NCBI GenBank assembly: GCA_902574225.1
Contig: CACGMO010000004.1
Span: forward strand, 16,820 to 80,819
Source: an uncultured Alphaproteobacteria bacterium
GTDB lineage: Bacteria; Pseudomonadota; Alphaproteobacteria; Rhodobacterales; Rhodobacteraceae
DNA length: 64,000 bases
Direction: 5' to 3'
In this document: positions 27,241 through 35,244 of the stretch, one piece after another
How positions within the stretch are numbered: position 1 is the first letter of the stretch
Layout: every line of letters begins with the position of its first letter
Notes under the pieces: model-generated
The model's input: only the letters and a program-made list of their open reading frames with translations
Databases searched by the model: none
What the model was told of the DNA's origin: nothing
Translations under genes and position numbers: made by a program

Positions 27241-27490
27241 GGTTAAGCTAAAATATTTTTCAAGAATTCGGGAGACAATCGGTAAGACGTCAGAGCTAGT
27301 TGAAATTAAATCAACAAATATCCAAGATTTAATAGAAGAGCTACAGGCAATGGGTGAACAATACTCAGTTCTAAAAGGAAGAGACTTTGCCGTTTATTCA
27401 GCAGTAGACCAAAATATAGTTACAGACGTTAAAACATCAATCGAAGGTGCCACAGAGATTGCTTTTTTCCCTCCTATGACTGGGGGATAA
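27233..27490 (+). CDS. moaD: Molybdopterin synthase sulfur-carrier subunit
   Basis: A small ubiquitin-fold protein of 85 residues whose C-terminal Gly-Gly (FFPPMTGG) carries the thiocarboxylate sulfur for molybdopterin. The N-terminus KVKLKYFSRIRETIG is typical. I use the ATG at 27233, which overlaps the pgsA stop within ATGGGTAA, the same eight-base overlap seen at cobD/cobC. Followed after four bases by moaE. Confidence 0.94.
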   Translation: MGKVKLKYFSRIRETIGKTSELVEIKSTNIQDLIEELQAMGEQYSVLKGRDFAVYSAVDQNIVTDVKTSIEGATEIAFFPPMTGG

Positions 27491-27494
27491 ATAA

Positions 27495-27920
27495 ATGCTT
27501 AATAAGATAATCGTATCAGTTCAAAAAAGTGATTTTGATCTAAATTCCGAAATGGAAACTCTGAAGTTGAAGACTGAAAAAGCGGGAGCTGTTGTGATCT
27601 TTGTTGGAAAGGTTAGAGACCTTGAAGACGATAATTTGAAATATCTTGAAATAGAATCCTTTGAGGAGCTTGCGAAAAGTCAAATAAAGGAAATTTGTGA
27701 TGACGCAGCAAATAAATGGGATTTAGAATACGTTCTTGTAAAACATCGATTTGGAAGATTAAAAATAAACGATAATATCGTCCTCGTTATTACATCTTCC
27801 AAGCATCGAAAGAAATCATATGAAGCCTCTGAGTTTATAATGGAATATCTAAAAAGCAATGTACCATTTTGGAAAAAAGAAGTAGCAGACAAAACTCAAA
27901 AGTGGGTAGAGAATTCTTAG
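27495..27920 (+). CDS. moaE: Molybdopterin synthase catalytic subunit
   Basis: Partner of MoaD in converting precursor Z (cPMP) to molybdopterin. The 141-residue protein has GAVVIFVGKVRD near 32, HRFGRLKINDNIVLVI near 84, SSKHRKKSYEASEFIMEYLKSNVPFWKKE with the active-site lysines near its end. The usual family EHY motif is replaced by EIESFEE. The moaA and moaC genes are not in this window, while a MoaB homologue is about 7 kb away. Confidence 0.93.
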   Translation: MLNKIIVSVQKSDFDLNSEMETLKLKTEKAGAVVIFVGKVRDLEDDNLKYLEIESFEELAKSQIKEICDDAANKWDLEYVLVKHRFGRLKINDNIVLVITSSKHRKKSYEASEFIMEYLKSNVPFWKKEVADKTQKWVENS

Positions 27921-27928
27921 ATTTTTGA

Positions 27929-28891
27929 TTAGCTAAAAAACTTAATTAGAGTAGCTAACATCAAAAAGACTGTAAGTATAAGTCCAGCTGTTCTATTTGA
28001 CTTGAAAGTTTCAAGACAACTTTCACGGTTTCTTATGTCCAATTTTAATAGTTGGAAAGTTAAATGGAGAGAGAAGAAAAAAATACCGGACATGAGAATG
28101 AAAATTTGAATTAGATTGCCATTCGATAAAAAATAAAAAACGGTTCCGGTTGTCGCAATTATAAAAGCAATAAACATTGACAGGTATTGTTTTGGATTGG
28201 CTTCAAATAAGATACCAGTAGATCTTATGCCCACATCTTTATCATCATCTAGATCCTGAAATGAGTAAATTGTGTCATAAAATATTGTCCATGCTATTGC
28301 AGAGATATATAAGCCAACACAGAAGTAATCTAACGTTCCACTATTTGCCGCGTAAGCCAGCAATATACCCCAGTTAAATGAAAGGCCTAAGAAAAATTGT
28401 GGCCAGTATGTAAACCTTTTTGCGAAAGGATAAATAACAACAGTGATAAGAGATAGAAATCCTAAAATTATTGCTAAACTATTAAGAGTTACCAGTATCC
28501 CAAATGCTAAGCAACATTGTAGTACCAGCCATAAAAAAGCCTGAGACTTCGAAACATTCCCAGCAGGAATGGGCCTGTTTTTTGTCCGTAATACTTTTGC
28601 ATCAAGCTTTGCATCCGTTATATCGTTCCAGGTACATCCTGCACCACGCATTAGAAGACCACCTATATAACATGCGAACAATAAATATAAAGAGTTACCA
28701 TTTAATTGATTTGGGTCAACATTAGTTGATAAAAAAACTCCCCACCAGCAAGGAATTATAAGCAACCAAGATCCTATTGGCCTATCCAACCGACTTAACT
28801 TAAAATAGGGACGAAGACCCCTAGGAATATATAAATCTACCCAATTGTTTGACTGGGCATCTATTAACCTATCATTAAAAAATTTATGCAT
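27929..28891 (-). CDS. ubiA: 4-hydroxybenzoate polyprenyltransferase
   Basis: A membrane prenyltransferase that joins the isoprenoid tail to 4-hydroxybenzoate in ubiquinone synthesis. The 320-residue protein has the first aspartate-rich motif in GCTWNDITDAKLDAKV followed by RTKNRPIPAG (near residue 90), and the second in DTIYSFQDLDDDKDVGIRS near 210, with about eight hydrophobic helices between and after. LSRLDRPIGSWLLIIPCWWG near the N-terminus is characteristic of UbiA. It is divergent from rsmE across only 28 bases. Confidence 0.95.
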   Translation of the reverse strand: MHKFFNDRLIDAQSNNWVDLYIPRGLRPYFKLSRLDRPIGSWLLIIPCWWGVFLSTNVDPNQLNGNSLYLLFACYIGGLLMRGAGCTWNDITDAKLDAKVLRTKNRPIPAGNVSKSQAFLWLVLQCCLAFGILVTLNSLAIILGFLSLITVVIYPFAKRFTYWPQFFLGLSFNWGILLAYAANSGTLDYFCVGLYISAIAWTIFYDTIYSFQDLDDDKDVGIRSTGILFEANPKQYLSMFIAFIIATTGTVFYFLSNGNLIQIFILMSGIFFFSLHLTFQLLKLDIRNRESCLETFKSNRTAGLILTVFLMLATLIKFFS

Positions 28892-28919
28892 TTAAGGTCA
28901 TTCATGATAATTAAGTTTC

Positions 28920-29684
28920 ATGAACAAGAATATTAGTATAAGGCTATTCTGTGAAGTCACTTTAAGAGTTGGAGAAAAAATTAGTCTGCAGACAGAGCAA
29001 TCTCATTACTTGAAGAATGTCATGCGTTGTAAGATTAATGAAAAAATTCTCGTTTTTGACAATAATACCGGTGAATACACAGCAGAAATTGTTAATATTC
29101 ACAAACGTTCCATTGATATTGAAATTTTGGAAAAAACTAAACCTAGATACGTACCCGGAGACGTGTGGTTGATATTTTGTCCACTAAAAAAAACAAGATC
29201 AGACTTCTTGATTGAAAAAAGTACTGAAATAGGTTTAAGAAAATTTTTGCCAACTTACAGTAGTAAGACACAAACAAAAAAAGTATCATTAAATCGTTCT
29301 AGAAAAAATATTGTTGAAGCAGTAGAACAGTGTGGAGGAACTTTTATCCCGGAAATATTGCCAATAAGCTCTTTAGCTGAAGTGATTGAAGAACTGCCCG
29401 AAGACAGGATATTAATATTTTGTGATGAATCATTGGAAAGTAGAAACATCAATGAGTGTCTTTTGTTGGATAGGCCTGAAAAGGTTGCGATATTAGTTGG
29501 GCCTGAGGGAGGGTTTAGCGATAGTGAAAGAAAATTATTGAGAGCAAAAAAAAATATACTTCCAGTATCTTTAGGTAATAGAATGCTTAGAGCAGAAACG
29601 GCGGCAGTAGTAGCGTTAACAATGTGGCATGGTATGGTTGGAGACTGGCTCAAAAAAGTGGATCATCAAAATCATGAAAGCTGA
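28920..29684 (+). CDS. rsmE: 16S rRNA (uracil1498-N3)-methyltransferase
   Basis: A SPOUT-class methyltransferase that modifies U1498 of 16S rRNA. The 254-residue protein shows HYLKNVMRCKINEKI near 32, PLKKTRSDFLIEKSTEIGLRKFLP near 88, EAVEQCGGTFIPEI near 138, and the knotted SAM site VGPEGGFSDSE near 194 and LGNRMLRAETAAVVAL near 218. Its end overlaps gshA by 11 bases. Confidence 0.94.
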   Translation: MNKNISIRLFCEVTLRVGEKISLQTEQSHYLKNVMRCKINEKILVFDNNTGEYTAEIVNIHKRSIDIEILEKTKPRYVPGDVWLIFCPLKKTRSDFLIEKSTEIGLRKFLPTYSSKTQTKKVSLNRSRKNIVEAVEQCGGTFIPEILPISSLAEVIEELPEDRILIFCDESLESRNINECLLLDRPEKVAILVGPEGGFSDSERKLLRAKKNILPVSLGNRMLRAETAAVVALTMWHGMVGDWLKKVDHQNHES

Positions 29685-31050
29685 AGAAGGCATAGAACCA
29701 GTGGATCGAGAACAGCTACGAATTTATTTCGAGCAAGGATGTAAACCAAGTTCGGACTGGGGAATAGGATCGGAATACGAAAACTTTATTATTGACAAAG
29801 ATTTAAAGAGACCTGTCGGATATGAGGGTCCTAAGTCTATTTCAAAAGTTTTTGATGTGTTGATCAAAAAATTCGGCTGGGCACCAGTATTTGAGAAATC
29901 AAAAATTGTTGGCCTCGAGAAGGACAAAGCAAATATAAGTTTGGAGCCTGGTGGACAGTTTGAGCTATCAGGTGCTATAAAAAAAACTATTCATGAAGTT
30001 GACCAGGAAATGAAATCTTTCATGCAAAATATGAAAGTTGTCTGTGAAGAATTAGGCTTGAGATTATTTTCAATTGGTGCTGCCCCCAATTGGCAAAGGG
30101 ATGATATGCCTATAATGCCGAAAAACAGATACAAAAAAATAATGATGCCTTACATGAAAACAGTTGGAACTCAAGGTTTAGATATGATGTTGAGAACTTG
30201 TACCATACAAGTAAATCTTGATTACTGTTCGGAAGCGGACATGGCAAAAAAGCTTAGAGTCGCTGCATGCATACAACCGCTTGCGACCGCTTTATTTGCG
30301 TCTTCCCCAATGTTTGATGGTAAAAATACTGGTTATCAGAGTTGGAGAGCACAGATATGGAAGAATACAGATAGGGATAGAACAGGCATTCCAAAATTTA
30401 TTTTTGATGATGATCTGAGTTTTGATAGTTGGATTGAATATGCGTTGGACGTACCCATGTATTTCATAAAGAGAGATGGAGATTATGTAAATCTATCTGG
30501 AGAGTCTTTTCGAATGTTTATGCAAGGTCAGTTGAAATCCTTACCAAATCACAGAGCTACCTATTCTGATTGGATCGATCATCTGACGACAATTTTCACA
30601 GACGTTCGTTTAAAAAATTTTATTGAAATGAGAGGTGCGGATGGGGGGCCGAGCCAAAATGTAACGGCATTGGCTGCAATGTGGGTCGGGCTACTATATG
30701 ATAGTGACTCGCTGGAAAATGTTTTTAATTTAGTTAAAGCTCTTGATTGGCAGTCAGTCAATGAGTTGAGTATTGATGTTTGTAAATATGGTATGAACGC
30801 TACAATTAATGATAAAACTTTATGGGAATTTGGTGAAGAAGTTCTTAACATAGCACATAGTGGATTACAAAATCGAGGCTCAGCTTACGATATTAAAGAT
30901 GAAACTTTATTTTTAATGCCATTATTTGAAAGAGTGTCTAAAAAACAATCTCTTTCAAGTGAATTAGCGAATAAATTTGATAGCAAATGGAAGAACAATT
31001 TTTCTACTTTTTATGATGATTTTAATTTTTATCACGGCCTTCGAAACTAA
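29674..31050 (+). CDS. gshA: Glutamate–cysteine ligase (plant/alphaproteobacterial type)
   Basis: Catalyses the first step of glutathione synthesis. The 458-residue protein matches the GCS2-type ligase shared by alphaproteobacteria and plants: WGIGSEYENF near 26, ISLEPGGQFELSGA near 88, MPKNRYKKIMMPYMKTVGTQGLDMMLRTCTIQVNLDY near 148, and FIEMRGADGGP near 325. The ATG at 29674 (MKAEEGIEP) is preferred to an in-frame start 45 bases upstream inside rsmE. The 3' end overlaps the end of the convergent plsY by 29 bases. Confidence 0.94.
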   Translation: MKAEEGIEPVDREQLRIYFEQGCKPSSDWGIGSEYENFIIDKDLKRPVGYEGPKSISKVFDVLIKKFGWAPVFEKSKIVGLEKDKANISLEPGGQFELSGAIKKTIHEVDQEMKSFMQNMKVVCEELGLRLFSIGAAPNWQRDDMPIMPKNRYKKIMMPYMKTVGTQGLDMMLRTCTIQVNLDYCSEADMAKKLRVAACIQPLATALFASSPMFDGKNTGYQSWRAQIWKNTDRDRTGIPKFIFDDDLSFDSWIEYALDVPMYFIKRDGDYVNLSGESFRMFMQGQLKSLPNHRATYSDWIDHLTTIFTDVRLKNFIEMRGADGGPSQNVTALAAMWVGLLYDSDSLENVFNLVKALDWQSVNELSIDVCKYGMNATINDKTLWEFGEEVLNIAHSGLQNRGSAYDIKDETLFLMPLFERVSKKQSLSSELANKFDSKWKNNFSTFYDDFNFYHGLRN

Positions 31051-31613
31051 GTTCCTCTTTCTTTAAAAGACGCTTAATATTTTCTGAGTGTTTGAATAAA
31101 ATAAATATACTTAGAAGAAGTGCTGATAATTTTACTGGTAAATTATCACAAAATAATAATAGAAAAAAGTTTGATAAAACTATAGCGCTTATTCCTGCAA
31201 CTGAAGACTTCCTTGTTAAATAAAATACCGTAATCCATGTCAATAAAGCCAAGCTACCAACGATAGAGCTGTAAGATAAAAGTGCTCCCAAAAAGGTTGC
31301 CACCCCTTTCCCACCTTTAAATAGTAAATAAATTGGAAAAATATGTCCAAAAACCACTGCCAGTATAGCTAGGTAAATTAGATCTGTTTCGATGTATGAT
31401 GCAATTAAGACCGCAAAGAAGCCTTTAAACATATCAAAGAAAAGCGTGAAAGCTGCTGCCTTTTTGTTTCCACTCCGGAGAATGTTAGTAGCTCCGATAT
31501 TTTTTGAACCAAATGTTCGGGGATCTTGAATTTTAAAAAAAAAACTTTCCAACCAAACCAAATGGTATTGATCCTATAAGATAAGTAATCAAAATAATGA
31601 AAACAGCCGACAT
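31022..31613 (-). CDS. plsY: Glycerol-3-phosphate acyltransferase PlsY, split by a +1 frameshift at a T10 run
   Basis: PlsY acylates glycerol 3-phosphate from acyl phosphate, an essential membrane step where no PlsB exists. The downstream frame has FGSKNIGATNILRSGNK, KGFFAVLIASY and FKGGKGVATFLG, the three PlsY motifs. The hydrophobic N-terminus (VFIILITYLIGSIPFGLVGKFFF) starts at the ATG at 31613, four bases after the pyrC-like stop, but runs into TAA at the end of a ten-T run (minus strand; As at 31535–31544). With nine Ts the frame continues as GKFFFKIQDPRTFGSKNIG, giving about 196 residues, the usual length. Removing one base restores the whole enzyme. Confidence 0.85.
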
Positions 31614-31617
31614 CTCA

Positions 31618-32904
31618 CTATAATACTTCAAACGAATTTTTTTTAAAAATAATTTCGCCCTCAACCATTGTTAACAAGTTTTCACCCTGTAAATTAAAGC
31701 CATCAAAAGGAGTATTTTGCGATTTTGACCGAAACTGGAATCGATCGATTTTCACAGGTTTATCTGGATCAAAAATGATAATGTCCGCTGGCTGACCTTC
31801 GTCTAGACACCCCAAACTCTTTTTAATAATGTTTGCTGGGTTTAAAGCTAATAATCGAAAAAGCTGATTAAGACTTAATATCTTATTGTGATATAATGAA
31901 AGAGATGCAGGTAATATTGTTTCAAGACCTACGGCGCCCGGTGCGGCCTCTTCAAAAGGGAGCCTTTTGCTTTCCTCATCCTGAGGTGTATGCATGGAGC
32001 AAATATTATCAATCAGTCCTTCTCGTATTGCTTCTGTCAAAGCCTCCCTGTCAGCGTTACTTCTCAACGGTGGTTTTAATTTAAAAAACGTTCTATAGTT
32101 TCCTATATCAAGTTCATTGAATAAAATATGGTGAACAGAAGTTCCGGCCGTTATACGATTGTTGGTCGCTTTTATATCTCTTAGCACATCTAAGCCAATT
32201 TTTGTCGTAACTTGGTCTGCGTGATAACGGATGTTTAAGTTACTGATCAGCGCTGTATCACGTTCTATTCCAATCTTTTCTGCAAAATCAGGGCTGGATG
32301 AAAGTCCTTTAATTGATGCAAAAACTCCGTTCGTAGCTGAGGTATTTTTTGTTAAAAAATAGTCTTGAGGATGTCCTATTATGAGGGTATTGAAATCAGA
32401 GGCATATTTCAAAATTTGGTGAAAAATTTTTGTGTTGGGGATCGAGTTAAAGCCATCAGTAAATGCAACAGCACCGCCATCATGAAGGAAGCCAATTTCT
32501 GTCATCTTTTTCCCATTATTTCTTTTTGTTAAAGATGCAGTAGGAAATATTCTTACATTACTAGCTTCTTTACCTCTATTTTTAAAAAATTCTAGAAGTT
32601 CTGGATTATCTATTGAAGGCTTTGTATCTGGACGGGTTACTAAACTAGTGACACCTCCAGCGGCAGCAGCACTGCTAGCAGATCTGAAGCTTTCCTTATG
32701 TTTCTCTCCAGGCTCGCATACCTTAACCCCAATATCTACGATACCGGGTGCTAAACACATTCCTTTGCAATCAATTACCTTACCTTTAATTCCATCATTT
32801 TTCTTGTCTATTAATCCACCATTGATTGTTAAAGTCCCTATTTGTTCTATTTCTACTTTAGGATCAATTAATCTTGCGTTTATAAATGTAATTTGTTTTT
32901 CCAT
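31618..32904 (-). CDS. Dihydroorotase-like protein lacking metal ligands (PyrC homologue)
   Basis: A 428-residue amidohydrolase-fold protein next to pyrB, clearly of the dihydroorotase family (LAPGIVDIGVKVCEPGEKHKES, AAAAGGVTSLVTRPDTKPS, APGAVGLETILPA, LNPANI). The usual zinc motif DxHxHxR is replaced by DIGVKV near residues 57–62, and the TDHAPH motif by SMHTPQ near residue 305. It is therefore probably catalytically inactive and may act as a structural partner of aspartate carbamoyltransferase, as pseudo-dihydroorotases do in other bacteria. That role is inference. An active PyrC would be needed elsewhere. It begins one base after the pyrB stop. Confidence 0.87.
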   Translation of the reverse strand: MEKQITFINARLIDPKVEIEQIGTLTINGGLIDKKNDGIKGKVIDCKGMCLAPGIVDIGVKVCEPGEKHKESFRSASSAAAAGGVTSLVTRPDTKPSIDNPELLEFFKNRGKEASNVRIFPTASLTKRNNGKKMTEIGFLHDGGAVAFTDGFNSIPNTKIFHQILKYASDFNTLIIGHPQDYFLTKNTSATNGVFASIKGLSSSPDFAEKIGIERDTALISNLNIRYHADQVTTKIGLDVLRDIKATNNRITAGTSVHHILFNELDIGNYRTFFKLKPPLRSNADREALTEAIREGLIDNICSMHTPQDEESKRLPFEEAAPGAVGLETILPASLSLYHNKILSLNQLFRLLALNPANIIKKSLGCLDEGQPADIIIFDPDKPVKIDRFQFRSKSQNTPFDGFNLQGENLLTMVEGEIIFKKNSFEVL

Positions 32905-32905
32905 T

Positions 32906-33838
32906 TTAATTTTTCCTATCCACTAATAGGTGAAGAACAGCCATTCTCAAGGCAACTCCTATTTCTACCTGTTCTTGGATAACGCTTCTATTTAGATCGT
33001 CAGCAATAATTCCATCAATTTCAACTCCTCTGTTCATGGGACCAGGATGCATAACAATTGCGTCAGTTTTTGCTAGCAAAAGTTTCTGATTATCAAGACC
33101 AAAGCGATTAAAATACTCGCGCCTTGATGGAATAAAACCACCCTTCATTCGTTCTTTTTGTAATCTGAGCATCATTATTACGTCAGCATTTCTGACACCA
33201 TCTTCCATACGATTATATATTTCTAGACCCATATCCTTAAATGAGTTTGGTAACAGGTTGCTAGGACCGATAAGTCGCACTTGGTTATTAAATTTACATA
33301 ATAGGGCTATATTTGATCGAGCTACACGGCTATGGCTTATATCGCCACAAATAGCAATTATTAAGCCTTCTTTTTTTTTCTTTCTGTGCTTTATAGTCAA
33401 AAAATCTAGCAATGCTTGTGTTGGGTGCTCATGACTTCCATCTCCAGCATTAAGAACCGAGCAATTAACTTTTTCTGACAAGAGATTCACAGCACCTGAA
33501 GAAGAATGTCTTACGATAAGCAAATCGGGTCTCATTGCATTTAAAGTTAATGCAGTATCGATGAGTGTCTCTCCCTTTTGTATAGAACTAGTTGCAATTC
33601 TTATGTCTTGAACTATACCACCCAATTTTTTTCCAGCTAATTCAAAGCTCGCTAGCGTCCTAGTAGAGTTTTCAAAAAAAACATTAATTTGAGTAAAAGA
33701 TTGTAGATGATGTTTTTGCTCAACTTTATTCTTATTTTTCTGAAGGTAATATTCAGCAAGAGCAAAGATCTCTTCGATGTCACTTCTGCTTAGATCATCT
33801 ATTTGAATTAAATGCTTTGTCTGCAAAAATCTTTCCAC
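32906..33838 (-). CDS. pyrB: Aspartate carbamoyltransferase catalytic subunit
   Basis: Forms carbamoyl-aspartate in pyrimidine synthesis. The 310-residue protein has the carbamoyl-phosphate motif [21 protein letters not shown] near 53, [15 protein letters not shown] near 130, and [12 protein letters not shown] near 267. The start is GTG and there is no separate Shine-Dalgarno beyond the AGGTGG containing it. Lies upstream of the inactive-looking dihydroorotase gene, and so probably forms a complex with it. Confidence 0.95.
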   Translation of the reverse strand: MERFLQTKHLIQIDDLSRSDIEEIFALAEYYLQKNKNKVEQKHHLQSFTQINVFFENSTRTLASFELAGKKLGGIVQDIRIATSSIQKGETLIDTALTLNAMRPDLLIVRHSSSGAVNLLSEKVNCSVLNAGDGSHEHPTQALLDFLTIKHRKKKKEGLIIAICGDISHSRVARSNIALLCKFNNQVRLIGPSNLLPNSFKDMGLEIYNRMEDGVRNADVIMMLRLQKERMKGGFIPSRREYFNRFGLDNQKLLLAKTDAIVMHPGPMNRGVEIDGIIADDLNRSVIQEQVEIGVALRMAVLHLLVDRKN

Positions 33839-33914
33839 CTAACAATAAAATGATTAGATAAAGATTTAAGTACCAGATAAAATTTCTAAAACAATAATAA
33901 ATTTGCAAAGCTAA

Positions 33915-34688
33915 ATGAGAAGTGATTTTGAACAACTTTTATGGTTATACTCAATGGGTGTTGAGGATGTTGCAACCCGTAAGCCACAAAATCATTTCAA
34001 TGTTCAACTCGAGAAGAAAATTTACGATTCGGCTTATCAAGATCGTCCCTTATTAAAAAAAAATGAAGAAAATGGGGTTTCAGACAGAGAAAGCTTTTTA
34101 AATGAAGTTTACAAAAAAGATATTAACGCAATTGAGAGTGTTGGCTCTTTGGAGGCATATTGGCGAGATTCTTTGATAGATAACTTCAATATCAAGAAAT
34201 TCTGGGGATACAATAAACTAAAACAGATAAATAAGCTAAATATCTTGATTATTCATGAACCCCCTAGTAGAAGCGATTTTGCTCAGTATCGTTTCCTTGA
34301 TGGCAAAAAGAGGAATTTAATCAACAATATTATATTCAGTATTTTATCGGGAGAGAGCAAAAGAGAAGTGCAAAATATTTTTGTTCCTATATTACCAATT
34401 CCCTTAAACGAGGCGATAGAATTCAAAAATCTTCAATCTTTTCATTTACTGTTCTTGCAGAGGTTAAATCATATAATAAAATCTTCCCTGACTATTCTAA
34501 TTGGTGACAAAGCAAATTCTCTTATATCAGAGGGTTTGGGAGCAAATGAGGATGAAGATATGAAAGGAAATCAGTATTTTTCAATTCCTGAGCTCGAGTA
34601 TATGATGAGTGTTCCGGAAGTAAAAAAAACTGTTTGGGAAGAATGGAAACAAAAAAGAAGGACGTTAAAGAATGAACTCTTCTTATAA
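33915..34688 (+). CDS. Degenerate uracil-DNA glycosylase-like protein without cysteines
   Basis: A 257-residue protein in the position where related bacteria carry a family 4/5 uracil-DNA glycosylase (between pyrB and moaB). The N-terminal LLWLYSMGVEDVA and the central LNILIIHEPPSRSDFAQYRFLDGKKRNLINNII align by eye with the glycosylase pattern GEAPGxxED…FVGxxGxLLD, and a C-terminal SLTILIGDKANSLI matches the VLxLGxxA strand. The water-activating and uracil-contact residues are not conserved. The whole protein has no cysteine, so it cannot hold the 4Fe-4S cluster. The function is uncertain. Confidence 0.6.
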   Translation: MRSDFEQLLWLYSMGVEDVATRKPQNHFNVQLEKKIYDSAYQDRPLLKKNEENGVSDRESFLNEVYKKDINAIESVGSLEAYWRDSLIDNFNIKKFWGYNKLKQINKLNILIIHEPPSRSDFAQYRFLDGKKRNLINNIIFSILSGESKREVQNIFVPILPIPLNEAIEFKNLQSFHLLFLQRLNHIIKSSLTILIGDKANSLISEGLGANEDEDMKGNQYFSIPELEYMMSVPEVKKTVWEEWKQKRRTLKNELFL

Positions 34689-35208
34689 TATGTCTCGAGA
34701 ATTTAAGTCTATAAATATAGCAATTCTCACCGTTTCAGATACTAGAACAAGCACAACAGATAAATCTGGCGCATTTTTATCCAATGCAGTAGTAGATGCT
34801 GGCCATAATGTGATACACAAGCTTATTGTTAGAGATGAAATTATTGACATAAAAAATGTTTTAATGTCTTGGAGTATGAGTTCAGATACTGATGTGATTA
34901 TAAGCACAGGTGGAACAGGGCTGACCAAAAGAGATGTATCTGTTGAGGCTCACTCTCAAGTTTATGAAAAAGAGATAACAGCGTTTTCATCTATGTTTGC
35001 AGCAATCTCGATGGCAAAAATTGGGACATCAGCACTACAAAGCCGAGCATGTGCCGGAGTAAGGAATGGAACGTATCTATTCGCTTTACCAGGATCACCG
35101 TCAGCCTGTCGAGATGCTTGGGAAAATTTGCTTAAACCACAATTTGATTATAGACATTTACCTTGTAACTTTGTAGAGATAATGCCTCGACTTATGAGTG
35201 AAAAATAA
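34672..35208 (+). CDS. moaB: Molybdopterin-binding protein MoaB/MogA family
   Basis: A 178-residue MPT-binding-fold protein with INIAILTVSDTRTSTTDKSG near the N-terminus, DVIISTGGTGLTKRDVSVEA near 83, and ALPGSPSACRDAWENLL near 140. It acts in molybdenum cofactor maturation (adenylylation of molybdopterin). The ATG at 34672 has AAGGA nine bases upstream and overlaps the previous gene by 17 bases. An alternative ATG at 34690 has no such site. Confidence 0.9.
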   Translation: MNSSYNMSREFKSINIAILTVSDTRTSTTDKSGAFLSNAVVDAGHNVIHKLIVRDEIIDIKNVLMSWSMSSDTDVIISTGGTGLTKRDVSVEAHSQVYEKEITAFSSMFAAISMAKIGTSALQSRACAGVRNGTYLFALPGSPSACRDAWENLLKPQFDYRHLPCNFVEIMPRLMSEK

Positions 35209-35244
35209 GAGTTTTTTAGGAACTTACTGGGATAACAAAAAAAT

